DNA of 64,000 nucleotides from Legionella beliardensis (GCF_900452395.1 NZ_UGNV01000001.1:285001-349000); one strand, 5' to 3'; shown: positions 42,088 to 50,667, counted from the stretch's first letter. Program-made: numbers and translations. The notes: generated by a model not told the origin, from the letters alone.

Positions 42088-42501
42088 ATGAATGTTGAAA
42101 GCGTTTACCCGAAGGTAAGGGAAATTATCGCTGATGTACTTGTTATTGATGAAGATGAGATAAATCTTAATAGTCGTTTAATTACCGATTTAGGTGCTGA
42201 ATCAATCGATTTTCTTGACCTTGTGTTTCAGTTAGAAAAAGAATTTGGCATTAAAATTCCACGTGGGCAGCTTGAAAAAAATGCACGTGGCACGCTTGCT
42301 GAAGATGAGTTTGAAAAGGGTGGCGTATTAACTGCACAAGGAATGGATGCGCTTAAAAAATACCTCACTGAAGTACCAGAGCAACATTTCAAACCGAATT
42401 TAAAAGTAAATGAAATACCCATGCTTTTTACAGTAGAAACATTTTGTAAGTTGGTAGTTAATGCTGTAAGTACACAAAAGTCTTGTGAATCTATTGCCTG
42501 A
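42088..42501 (+). CDS. acpXL: Specialised acyl carrier protein (AcpXL-like)
   Basis: An acyl carrier protein of 137 aa. The phosphopantetheine serine lies in GAESIDFLDLVF (Ser at about residue 38), followed by LEKEFGIKIPRGQLE. This DFLD-x-VF and FGIKIP pattern resembles rhizobial AcpXL, which carries very-long-chain fatty acids for lipid A, more than AcpP. It is also longer than AcpP (about 77) and AcpXL (about 92): an extra C-terminal part of about 50 residues (NLKVNEIPMLFTVETFCKLV) follows. The ATG follows TGAGGA. It overlaps the next gene by one base. Confidence 0.88.
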   Translation: MNVESVYPKVREIIADVLVIDEDEINLNSRLITDLGAESIDFLDLVFQLEKEFGIKIPRGQLEKNARGTLAEDEFEKGGVLTAQGMDALKKYLTEVPEQHFKPNLKVNEIPMLFTVETFCKLVVNAVSTQKSCESIA

Positions 42502-43388
42502 TGCGTTTTTTATTTGTTGATCGAATAGTACAATTAGTTCCTGGTAGCATGATACGCGGTATTAAACATATTACTCAGGATGATGGCTACTTATATAAAG
42601 ATGAGCAGGGGCATGGTTATTTTGCTTCTTCTCTGATTGGTGAGACATTAGGGCAGCTTGCTGCCTGGAATGTGATGTTTACTAATGAGTTTACCAAGCG
42701 TCCTGTGGCAGGCATTGTTAGTTCTGCGCGTCTATATCGTCAAGCCTATGTAGGCGAAACGCTATTACTTGAATCGATAATCGATTCCCTCGATGAGCAT
42801 GCGGTAGAGTACCATAGTGTTGCTCGTGTTGGCGATGACGTTGTTTTTACAGTAGAAGGCGCGCTAGGGCCCTTATTGCCCATGGAAAATTTTATTAATA
42901 AAGAAGAGGTTCGCCAACAATTTAATGAAATTCATCGTCCAGGTGAGTGGTCTGACTACTTAGAGTTATCTTTTGTGGATGGCAAGGCGCTTACTAACCA
43001 GGTTGCGTTAAAGCCTCTTACTATGGCATTTGATAAATTGATTCAGTGTGAGCCTGACGTATCGATGACTGCTGTGAAGCACATTAGTCGCAGCGCTCCT
43101 TATTTCCCTGATCATTTTCCTGATAATCCTGTTTTGCCTATGACAGTATTATTAGAATGTAAATTACATTTAGCTCAAGTATTTTTGCAACAATCAAGTT
43201 TTAAAGGTCAGTATCAAGTCTCGGAACTCCGTAAGATCAAAATGAATGAGTTTGTTTATCCTGGTGATGTACTGTATTGTTATGTATCTGTTTTGCAGAA
43301 AAGCGAACAACAGTTAATTCTAAGATTTCGTAGTGAAGTTGACAAAAAACGCGTGTGTATTGTAGATGTTGTGATGACTCAAAGGTAA
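42501..43388 (+). CDS. Double-hotdog 3-hydroxyacyl-ACP dehydratase (FabZ/FabA-like)
   Basis: A 295-residue protein with two hotdog halves. The C-terminal half has the FabZ active-site pattern HFPDNPVLPMTVLLE, with His and Glu 14 residues apart as in FabZ. The N-terminal half keeps SLIGETLGQLAAW, related to the FabZ central helix, but lacks the matching His motif and is probably structural. It should dehydrate 3-hydroxyacyl-ACP; the ACP partner is presumably the gene just upstream. It overlaps that gene by one base, with fabF following 4 nt later. Confidence 0.82.
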   Translation: MRFLFVDRIVQLVPGSMIRGIKHITQDDGYLYKDEQGHGYFASSLIGETLGQLAAWNVMFTNEFTKRPVAGIVSSARLYRQAYVGETLLLESIIDSLDEHAVEYHSVARVGDDVVFTVEGALGPLLPMENFINKEEVRQQFNEIHRPGEWSDYLELSFVDGKALTNQVALKPLTMAFDKLIQCEPDVSMTAVKHISRSAPYFPDHFPDNPVLPMTVLLECKLHLAQVFLQQSSFKGQYQVSELRKIKMNEFVYPGDVLYCYVSVLQKSEQQLILRFRSEVDKKRVCIVDVVMTQR

Positions 43389-43392
43389 TTAA

Positions 43393-44679
43393 ATGAGTAA
43401 AAGAAGAGTTGCTATAACGGGTTTAGGCGTTGTCTCGCCGTTAGGCCATAATGTGGAATCTACTTGGAAAGGTTTATTATCGGGCCAATCAGGTATTGCA
43501 CCGATTAAGCAATTTGATGCGTCGGCTTTTCCCACGTATATTGCTGCGGAGGTTAAATCATTTCAAGCTACTTATCAAAAAACCAAGCATAATCGTTTTG
43601 CAATGCATTTTACCCATTTTGCTTTAGAAGCAGCTGAACAAGCGTTTCTTGATTCTGGTATTAAGCCTATGGATGCTAATGCTGAGCGTTGGGGTATCGT
43701 AACTGGTAGTGGGATGATGACAGCTGAGTTTAACTATTTACAGCGTTTTCAAAAAACTTGTGCAGTTGCTGGTGAAACCGATTGGGAGTTGTTAAACCAA
43801 AAAGCAGCCGATTTTTATAGCTTGGCCGATTTTGGTAAAACAACGTCTAATTCAGGCTTATCTTTACTGATTCAACAATTTAATATTCGTGGTTACGCTG
43901 CTTCAGTACACACAGCCTGTGCTTCGGGCGGGCAAGCGTTAGGATTAGCGATGCAAGTCATTAAGCGCGGCGATGCAGATTTTATGCTAGCGGGTGGCTT
44001 TGATTCAATGATTAACCCTTTAGGGCTATCAAGCTTTTGCTTATTAGGCGCCTTATCAACCTATAATGATACCCCTGCCTCAGCAAGCCGGCCTTTTGAT
44101 AAAACGCGTAATGGTTTTGTTTTAGGTGAAGGCGCTGCTTTTTTAATTTTAGAAGAATGGGAAAAGGCAAAAGCACGTGGTGCAAAAATTTATGCGGAAT
44201 TGGCTGGAGAGGGTAACTCTTTAAGCTCCTATAGAATTACTGATTCTCACCCCAATGGTGATGGTGCTATTCAAGCGATAGAGCGTGCTTTATATGATGC
44301 TGGCGTTGATGCAAGTGACGTGGATTATATTAATGCGCATGGTACATCAACTAAAATGAATGATTTGAGTGAAACAAATGCGATTAAATCTGTTTTTGGT
44401 GAGCGAGCTTATCAGTTACCCGTCAGCTCAACAAAAAGTCAAACAGGTCATTTAATTGCTGCTGCGGGTGCTTTAGAAGCGGTGTTATCCGTCTTGTCTA
44501 TCGAGCATCATCAAATTCCAGCGACAGCTAATCTTAAAACACCTGACTCAGAGTGCAATCTAGATTATGTGGTTGATGGGCCTAGGGAAAAATCCTTAGG
44601 TGTAGTCTTGTCCAACTCGTTTGGCTTTGGTGGCTCTAATAGCTGTTTACTATTTAAGCACCCTGAATTAAGAGGATGA
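43393..44679 (+). CDS. fabF: 3-oxoacyl-ACP synthase II (KAS II), active-site complete
   Basis: A beta-ketoacyl-ACP synthase (428 aa) that condenses malonyl-ACP with an acyl chain. All three catalytic residues are present: Cys in VHTACASGG, His in NAHGTST, and His in KSQTGHLIAAAG. It lies 4 nt after the dehydratase and 6 nt before a second ketosynthase that lacks the Cys, so the two may work as a pair. Confidence 0.92.
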   Translation: MSKRRVAITGLGVVSPLGHNVESTWKGLLSGQSGIAPIKQFDASAFPTYIAAEVKSFQATYQKTKHNRFAMHFTHFALEAAEQAFLDSGIKPMDANAERWGIVTGSGMMTAEFNYLQRFQKTCAVAGETDWELLNQKAADFYSLADFGKTTSNSGLSLLIQQFNIRGYAASVHTACASGGQALGLAMQVIKRGDADFMLAGGFDSMINPLGLSSFCLLGALSTYNDTPASASRPFDKTRNGFVLGEGAAFLILEEWEKAKARGAKIYAELAGEGNSLSSYRITDSHPNGDGAIQAIERALYDAGVDASDVDYINAHGTSTKMNDLSETNAIKSVFGERAYQLPVSSTKSQTGHLIAAAGALEAVLSVLSIEHHQIPATANLKTPDSECNLDYVVDGPREKSLGVVLSNSFGFGGSNSCLLFKHPELRG

Positions 44680-44685
44680 CTTAAG

Positions 44686-45969
44686 ATGAGCAATGAGTAT
44701 GGCAATCGAGTTTTTATTACAGGTTTAAGCGCTTTAACGGCTTGTGGCGATACAGCGCAGTCTACCTGGCAAGCTGTTTTAGCAGGCCAAAGTGGATTAG
44801 GCAAAATTAAGAATTGGGATGTATCTTCTTGGCCTACTAGTATAGGCGGTGAGTTAAAGGATTTTAACCCAGGGCGGCTCTTGCCTGATCGAAAGTTAAT
44901 TAAAGTGATATCACGCCACGATGCGATGGGTATCCATGCAGCAGTACAAGCTGTTGAAGATAGTCAAATTTTAACTTATAGGGATAGCTTACCTAGCGCA
45001 GATGTATTTAATGAAAATACCGCTGTTTATGTTGGCTCGCCGGGTAATAAATATTTCCAACAATATGATTTTTTGCCTCTGTTAGCTAAAACAGACAATA
45101 TGCAGCAATTTGCAAAGCAATTATTTGATGAAGTACATCCAATGTGGCTATTGCGCATCTTACCTAATAATGTTTTAGCTTATACGGGTATTACTTATGG
45201 TTTTAAAGGACCTAATCATAACTTAACTAACCATGCGGTCGGAGGAACTCAAGCTATTCTTGAGGCGTATCATGCCATTAAAAGTGGGCAGGCCGAACGA
45301 GCAGTTGTTGTTGCTTATGATATGGGTATTGAGCCACAGGCACTTTTTTATTATGCTAAACTAGGGGTGGTCAGCGCACAGCATTTAAAGCCATTTGATA
45401 AAGAGCATGATGGTACCATTTTAGCAGAAGGTGCGGCAGCCATCGTTTTAGAAAGCCAGGCAAGCGTACAGGCACGTAATGCCACGTGCTATGGTGAAGT
45501 CTTAGGTGGTAAGGCGACCACTGAAGCAGCAGGCTTATTTTCAATAGCCAATGATGGCAAACCATTGGCTGATTTACTGCATAACACCCTAGAAGAATTG
45601 CACCTAACGCCTAATGATGTAGATTTGTTAGTAGCGCATGGTAATGGCAATAAGAAATCGGATGAGACAGAAGCGTTAGCGATTGAGTCAGTTTTTAATA
45701 AAAAATCAGTACCGGTCACGGCGTTTAAATGGGCTATGGGTCATACATTATGCGCCTCTGGCTTAATTGATGCTGTCTTAACGACGTATGCTTTAAGTAA
45801 CCGCTGTATACCTGGTATAGCGACATTTTCGCAGCCGGCAGCAAGTTGTAGCAACTTAAATCTCAGTGCAACTAAGCGTTTAATGTCAAATAAAAACCAG
45901 ATTGCAATGATGATCAACCGTGGATTTGCTAGTATGAATGCTTGTTTGGTGATTAAGTCCAGTGCATGA
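44686..45969 (+). CDS. Ketosynthase-like protein lacking the active-site cysteine
   Basis: A KAS II homologue (427 aa) over its whole length (FITGLSALTACGDTAQSTWQ at the start). At the nucleophile position the usual TACAS reads TNHAV, so Cys is replaced by His. The two later motifs keep their histidines (VAHGNGN, KWAMGHTLCASG). By analogy with chain-length factors of type II polyketide synthases, it may be the non-condensing partner of the upstream FabF, or act as a malonyl-ACP decarboxylase. It overlaps the acyltransferase gene by 8 nt. Confidence 0.85.
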   Translation: MSNEYGNRVFITGLSALTACGDTAQSTWQAVLAGQSGLGKIKNWDVSSWPTSIGGELKDFNPGRLLPDRKLIKVISRHDAMGIHAAVQAVEDSQILTYRDSLPSADVFNENTAVYVGSPGNKYFQQYDFLPLLAKTDNMQQFAKQLFDEVHPMWLLRILPNNVLAYTGITYGFKGPNHNLTNHAVGGTQAILEAYHAIKSGQAERAVVVAYDMGIEPQALFYYAKLGVVSAQHLKPFDKEHDGTILAEGAAAIVLESQASVQARNATCYGEVLGGKATTEAAGLFSIANDGKPLADLLHNTLEELHLTPNDVDLLVAHGNGNKKSDETEALAIESVFNKKSVPVTAFKWAMGHTLCASGLIDAVLTTYALSNRCIPGIATFSQPAASCSNLNLSATKRLMSNKNQIAMMINRGFASMNACLVIKSSA

Positions 45970-46813
45970 CATAGCTGAAAAAATTAGTAAACTACCTGTT
46001 TCGCTGAGCGGCCGTTTATTTTATAACTTATTCCCTTATCGCCGTAGGGTGATTATGAATAATATTAATCAAGTATTTGGTGATAAATTAACGGAGCCGC
46101 AGAAAAAACACTTAGCACGAGCATTTTATTCTCACCTTGCTACGTCTATCAAAGAAACTGTTCTGTTACGTTTTATGAGCGAGAAAACCTTAAAAGAGCA
46201 AGTTGAAGTACGAGGCCATGAGCGACTATTAAATACTATTGCAAAAGGTCGGGGCGTTTTAATTCTAACCGGACATTTTGGTAATTGGGAGTTTGCCCCT
46301 ATTGGGGGTGTTTTGAATTTTAAAGAATTCCAAGGTCAATTTCATTTTATAAGGCGTACTCTGGGAAGTAAAACACTCGAGAAGATTCTATTTCGTCGCT
46401 ATTACCAGGCCGGCTTAAATGTTATTCCTAAGAAAAATTCCCTCCAACAAGTCTGTGATGCCTTAGAGCAAAATCATGCGGTAATTTTCGTGTTAGATCA
46501 GCATGCTTCATTAAAAAATCGCGATGGTATTGCTGTTGAATTTTTTGGCAAAAAAGCAGGAACTTATCGCAGTCTGGCAAGTCTTGCGCGCCATACTGGT
46601 GTGCCTGTGGTACCTGCTGCAGGTTATCGTCTTCCTAATGGGCGCCATCGATTAGAATTTTATGAACCAATTTTCTGGCAAGATTATCCTAGCACCCAAG
46701 AAGCCCTGTATTACAATACATTGGCTTACAATCAAGCCTTAGAGCGTATTATTTTAGCTCATCCAGAACAATGGATGTGGTTGCATAAACGTTGGAAATT
46801 AAAAGATAAATGA
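45962..46813 (+). CDS. LpxL/HtrB-family lipid A acyltransferase
   Basis: A late lipid A acyltransferase (283 aa). The H-x4-D/E catalytic motif appears as HFGNWE (about residue 106), followed by the DQH segment (FVLDQHASLKNRDG) and AGTYRSLASLARHTGVPVVP typical of the family. Unlike E. coli LpxL it has no clear N-terminal membrane helix. It is the last gene of the cluster, as LpxXL is in rhizobia, and would transfer the long acyl chain from the special ACP. The start is GTG 45962, within the end of the previous gene. Confidence 0.87.
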   Translation: MHDIAEKISKLPVSLSGRLFYNLFPYRRRVIMNNINQVFGDKLTEPQKKHLARAFYSHLATSIKETVLLRFMSEKTLKEQVEVRGHERLLNTIAKGRGVLILTGHFGNWEFAPIGGVLNFKEFQGQFHFIRRTLGSKTLEKILFRRYYQAGLNVIPKKNSLQQVCDALEQNHAVIFVLDQHASLKNRDGIAVEFFGKKAGTYRSLASLARHTGVPVVPAAGYRLPNGRHRLEFYEPIFWQDYPSTQEALYYNTLAYNQALERIILAHPEQWMWLHKRWKLKDK

Positions 46814-46905
46814 GGCTATATCCTTTACAAATAGGAACTTAGATTACCTATTAAAGTCAGATTAATTTTTTAACAATAAAATCAAAAGAAATTATAGGCA
46901 AGCTC

Positions 46906-47865
46906 ATGTTTTCAAAAATGAATATCGACTCAACCGTAAAAAATATACACCAACAAATCAAGGATTATAATAAGCAATCTGATCCGTCCAATGCAATCAA
47001 GTTTGTCCACGGTAGTAGTTCGGCTATCTTTGCTTTCATTGGAAAAGAAGTAACCGTGCAGCAAAAAAATAGAGAAAGCGTTAATAAAGTCATTCCCAAT
47101 GCCTTAATCCCAACAGGGTTCTTGCGGAAGAGTTACGGTGTTTATCCTGTCAGTGGTGAATTGGAAATTGGTGCTTTTAGTTATGGATCTAGAAAATGTG
47201 CGCTTAATTATCATTATCTATCTGGCGTTAAACCAACATATCAAGGGTTACTTGCGGCCTATAATTCTGCGAAGCTCTCAAACCGTGTACCTTCAGAAGA
47301 AACCATACATGAAACCATTGCTACAACGATTAAATGCATAGATAAGTATCTTTACTTAAGATCATTAAAAATGCTACTTATGCATATGACAAATTTAATG
47401 TTAATCAGTAAAAATAAACAAGAAGCTGAGTTATTTGCTAATCGTTGTATTCACTTACTTAAAAATAAGTACCAGCAATTAAAACTAGAAAATCCCGATA
47501 ATCAGGCCATGGATAAATCGTTTAATAAATATATTTTAAAGTTAGAAGATATTATCTTCGGGGGAGCACTTTCGTTTGCTGGAGATGATACTTTTATCAA
47601 TCATATAAAAAATCAGTATCCATTATTGCTTTGTTCCCATGTTACGCCACTTGATTTTACAGATGGCGTGCCTGATGAACAAATATATTATGGTGAGTTA
47701 AATTTGAATAATATAGACCTAATATTTACTCCTGCTAAGCATATTGATGACCTTAAAGGTAAACTAGAAAAAGCTGGATTAAACGCCATTAAAGTGATGA
47801 GTTTTGAAAGTAGCTCTACTTTAGAAAAGGCTAGTGAAAACTCGTCTGCTTTCTGTATTGCTTAA
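46906..47865 (+). CDS. Hypothetical protein, possible Dot/Icm substrate
   Basis: A 319-residue protein of unknown family. It seems cytosolic, with no signal peptide or transmembrane helix. The middle (about 145-230) is helical (YLRSLKMLLMHMTNLMLISK). The C terminus is Ser/Glu-rich (SFESSSTLEKASENSSAF), resembling the E-block export signal of Legionella type IV substrates, and ends CIA. The Cys is third from the end, so it is not a CaaX box. The gene is monocistronic, 92 nt after the lipid A cluster, and AT-rich like neighbouring accessory genes. Confidence 0.65.
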   Translation: MFSKMNIDSTVKNIHQQIKDYNKQSDPSNAIKFVHGSSSAIFAFIGKEVTVQQKNRESVNKVIPNALIPTGFLRKSYGVYPVSGELEIGAFSYGSRKCALNYHYLSGVKPTYQGLLAAYNSAKLSNRVPSEETIHETIATTIKCIDKYLYLRSLKMLLMHMTNLMLISKNKQEAELFANRCIHLLKNKYQQLKLENPDNQAMDKSFNKYILKLEDIIFGGALSFAGDDTFINHIKNQYPLLLCSHVTPLDFTDGVPDEQIYYGELNLNNIDLIFTPAKHIDDLKGKLEKAGLNAIKVMSFESSSTLEKASENSSAFCIA

Positions 47866-48012
47866 CTTTTCTAGCAACTAGAATGAATAGCGTAATTTTT
47901 ATATTTTGCTCACGATTGCTTATTTATGAGCAAATAAATCAGGCTTAAATTGGCTTTATTAATAAACATATTGTATACCTTAATATAAGCTTGATTTAAA
48001 ATGTAAAAAATT

Positions 48013-48675
48013 ATGGCAAAGGTTGGCCTCCCTAATTCTATTTATGAACTAGGTAATCTTGTTACCACGCCTCCCTATCTTAAAAGTGAATTATTCCAAT
48101 CAATTATTCATCCTAAGAACTTCATGCGTTTAATTAAGTCAGCAGATGATATAGGTCATTTAGTAGTCAATTTTCCTGAACAGAGAAAGGAACTGTACCA
48201 AATGATCATGCAACCAGAGAATTTTTTACATGTTGTTAAATCAGTAAAGCATGTGACCTATTTAACCATTATCTTGCTTGATAAAAGAGATGAATTATTT
48301 CAATTATTTATTAAATCGAAGCTTTTTACCCTGTTAGTCAAAACAACTAAGGATGTCGATTATTTAAGCAAGCGCTTTCCTGAATATAAAAATCAATTGC
48401 TATCAGTGATGATGAAACCCGATAATTTTCAACGTCTAATTGTAAAAAATACTGATTTACATATTTTGCGGAAATGTTTTCCAGAAAACTCCGTTTTTAA
48501 AAAATCAACCCCTTTAGAGGCATTAAACGAATTAAGAAAAATAGAAAATTCAACCCAAAAGACCTATACGCAAAAAGCCGCAATCGGCATGCTCGTAGAT
48601 ATATTTCCTCCTGAAACAGCGAAAGATAAGCAAGAACAAATGCAAGCTCCTGATAGGCCTAATAAGTCCCCATAA
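48013..48675 (+). CDS. Protein of about 35-residue helical repeats, unknown function
   Basis: A 220-residue protein I cannot name. Four imperfect repeats of about 35 residues run from residue 12 to about 160, with themes FPEQRKELYQMIMQPENFLHVVKSVKHVTYL, shown here by parts: FPEQRKELYQMI, FPEYKNQLLSVM, KPDNFQRLIV, KNTDLHILRKCFPE. Each unit looks like two short helices, similar in style to repeats I recall from Legionella and Coxiella effector candidates. A charged non-repeat tail follows (AKDKQEQMQAPDRPNKSP). No signal peptide. Upstream ribosome binding site is weak. Confidence 0.65.
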   Translation: MAKVGLPNSIYELGNLVTTPPYLKSELFQSIIHPKNFMRLIKSADDIGHLVVNFPEQRKELYQMIMQPENFLHVVKSVKHVTYLTIILLDKRDELFQLFIKSKLFTLLVKTTKDVDYLSKRFPEYKNQLLSVMMKPDNFQRLIVKNTDLHILRKCFPENSVFKKSTPLEALNELRKIENSTQKTYTQKAAIGMLVDIFPPETAKDKQEQMQAPDRPNKSP

Positions 48676-48815
48676 CTTAACTAAATGAATGAGAATAAAC
48701 TTTAATGAGCTACTCTTAACCTCCGTTTGGAGTATTTAGCCCATAGCGGTCAAGCTAAGCAAATAGTTCTCTTAGCACCATAGAAAATACTATGTTTAGA
48801 GTACTTACAGTCTCG

Positions 48816-48930
48816 CAGCAGAGGTAAGTTTGGTCTCTTTTTGGAACGTGGTTGTGCATGGATGCACAACATCGAGCCGCATGGATGGTTTCGGCGCTTC
48901 CAAAAAGGGACCAAATTTATCTCTGCCTGC
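48816..48930 (-). repeat. Structured element B (inverted-repeat family, minus orientation)
   Basis: Outer arms 48816-48845 and about 48898-48930 pair almost throughout (GGTCTCTTTTTGGAA against TTCCAAAAAGGGACC, plus GCAG and CAGAG segments). Inside is a perfect hairpin GTTGTGCAT/ATGCACAAC (48851-48870). Read on the minus strand, the element contains CCATCCATGCGGCTCGATG, then a hairpin whose loop includes ATCCAT. This is the same plan as element A, in the opposite orientation. Confidence 0.7.
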
Positions 48931-48978
48931 CTCAATCTTGACTCTTGGACGCTTAGCCTTACGGCCATGAGTACTAGC

Positions 48979-49097
48979 CCGTGTTTACTTGTCTTTAAGG
49001 CCTTTTCCAAACATGTTATACCCATCCATGTTGCTCGATGAAGGGTATCCATGCCCTTCATCGGTTTGGAAAGGCTTTAAAGACAAGTAAACACGAG
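48979..49097 (+). repeat. Structured element A (inverted-repeat family, plus orientation)
   Basis: Outer arms CGTGTTTACTTGTCTTTAAG... (48979-49011) and the reverse complement at 49066-49097 pair over about 32 nt with one mismatch and one indel. Inside are CCATCCATGTTGCTCGATG and the hairpin GATGAAGGG/CCCTTCATC with loop TATCCATG. It ends 41 nt from the trkH stop and could terminate or stabilise that transcript. Confidence 0.75.
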
Positions 49098-49137
49098 TTC
49101 CGTTAAATTGGCTAAAATCTGTTTACCAACACAGGAA

Positions 49138-50586
49138 TTATTTTTCCCAAAAATTGCGTGAAAAAAGGACAAGGAGAGAAAAAATTTCTAATCGGCCTGC
49201 AAGCATTGCAAAAATTAATACCCACTTACTTGGTAAATTCAATGCTGCAAAGTTTGAACTAATCGCCCCAATACCTGCTCCAGCATTAGCTAGCGTTGCA
49301 ATAATCGCTGAAAAAGAAGTCGTGAAATCATTACCTAGAGCCATAAAAACGATGACTAAGGCCCAGAATAAAGCAATGAAAACAGAGATAAACCCCCACA
49401 TGGATTGTAAAATGGATTCTGATAATGCATGTTTGCCAAATTTAATGGTAAAGACTGCATTAGGATGTACTAATCGTGCCATTTCGCGTTTACTTTGTTT
49501 AAAAAGCAGTAAGGCACGAATGACTTTAATCCCTCCACTGGTTGACGCAGCACAACCGCCTATTAAGGCCAATAAAATAATTAATAAGGGCACAAATGTA
49601 GGCCAATAGCCAAAAGGCTCAGAAAGAAAGCCGGTAGTCGTTGCAAGTGAGATGACATTAAAGAGGCTTTTGATCAATGTATGATGACTTGCTCTAAAGA
49701 AACCATACATCACTAAGCTTAAAGTAATAATTAAGGTAGCGGCGATAAGGAACGCAATGTAATAACGAAATTCCTCATCTTGCCAATAATGACATAATGT
49801 TTTTTTTCTAAAAGCAATAAAGTGTAGCGCAAAATTAGTGCCACCTAGCAGCATAAAAAAGCAAGCAATGAGCTCAATTCCTTCGCTATGGTAGTAAGCA
49901 AAGCTTGCATCATGCATTGAAAAGCCACCGGTTGAAACAGTCGCAAAACTTTCTCCTAAAGCATCAAACCAGTCCATTCCTGTTGCCCAATAACAAAGCA
50001 TGCATAATAAGGTTAACAATACATAAATGGACCACAGTGCTTTTGCAGTTTGGGCAATACGCGGCGTAAGCTTACTTTCTTTCAGAGGCCCTGGCGTTTC
50101 TGCTTTATAAAGTTGCATGCCACCAACGCCTAACATAGGTAAAATAGCAACTGCTAAAACCACGATACCCATGCCGCCTAAAAATTGTAATTGTTGTCTG
50201 TAAAATAAAAGGGCATTAGGTAAGCCATCTAAGTGAGTAATAATACTGGCGCCTGTCGTTGTAAATCCTGAGACGGCTTCAAAAATGGAGTCGGTAATTG
50301 GATGGCCTTTTAGAGCAAAAACAAAGGGTAATGATGCAAAGAAGCAGACCACAAACCAAAATAAGACCACAATCAAAAAGCCATCCCTTATTTTTAACTC
50401 ATGATTCTCATGCCTAAATAAAAAAGAAAAAAAAGCACCTATGCCAAAGGTACAAGTAAATGCTGCAAGGAAAGGAATCCAGAACTGTTCATGGAATATA
50501 AAATTAAAAAGAAGGGGGGTTAGCATACTGAAGCTAAACATCATAAGAAGTAAGCCCAGTAGGCGAAAAATGGTCTTAAGCTGCAT
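49138..50586 (-). CDS. trkH: Potassium uptake protein TrkH
   Basis: TrkH (482 aa) is the membrane-spanning channel subunit of the Trk potassium uptake system, regulated by TrkA. Many hydrophobic helices and the four pore-loop signatures are visible in order: SGFTTTGAS, FATVSTGGFS, SLATTTGFL, LANAGAGIG. The last lies before the C terminus. The gene lies 81 nt downstream of trkA on the same strand. Confidence 0.95.
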   Translation of the reverse strand: MQLKTIFRLLGLLLMMFSFSMLTPLLFNFIFHEQFWIPFLAAFTCTFGIGAFFSFLFRHENHELKIRDGFLIVVLFWFVVCFFASLPFVFALKGHPITDSIFEAVSGFTTTGASIITHLDGLPNALLFYRQQLQFLGGMGIVVLAVAILPMLGVGGMQLYKAETPGPLKESKLTPRIAQTAKALWSIYVLLTLLCMLCYWATGMDWFDALGESFATVSTGGFSMHDASFAYYHSEGIELIACFFMLLGGTNFALHFIAFRKKTLCHYWQDEEFRYYIAFLIAATLIITLSLVMYGFFRASHHTLIKSLFNVISLATTTGFLSEPFGYWPTFVPLLIILLALIGGCAASTSGGIKVIRALLLFKQSKREMARLVHPNAVFTIKFGKHALSESILQSMWGFISVFIALFWALVIVFMALGNDFTTSFSAIIATLANAGAGIGAISSNFAALNLPSKWVLIFAMLAGRLEIFSLLVLFSRNFWEK

Positions 50587-50667
50587 GATTAATTATGAAA
50601 ATTTAATAGTCATTAAGTCGGGCTTATCATATCTTACTTCCGATGAAGATAAATCAATTATCTTGGG

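Larger units (their letters stand above)
48676..49137. other. Gene-free region holding two large hairpin elements
   Basis: 462 nt between the repeat protein and trkH (convergent). It holds two long inverted-repeat elements described separately. Open frames across it, including one of 103 codons on the minus strand, run through the hairpins and are not supported as genes. Confidence 0.7.

Noticed and set aside
44686-45969. Frameshift or sequencing error behind the missing ketosynthase Cys
   Set aside because: The frame is intact over the full length, and surrounding residues and both histidine motifs are conserved, so the substitution looks genuine.
47836-47865. C-terminal CIA as a CaaX prenylation box
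   Set aside because: The cysteine is third from the end and not fourth, so the box is not formed.
48750-49061. 103-codon minus-strand frame between the repeat protein and trkH
   Set aside because: It runs through both hairpin elements, has no family resemblance, and its composition reflects the palindromes.
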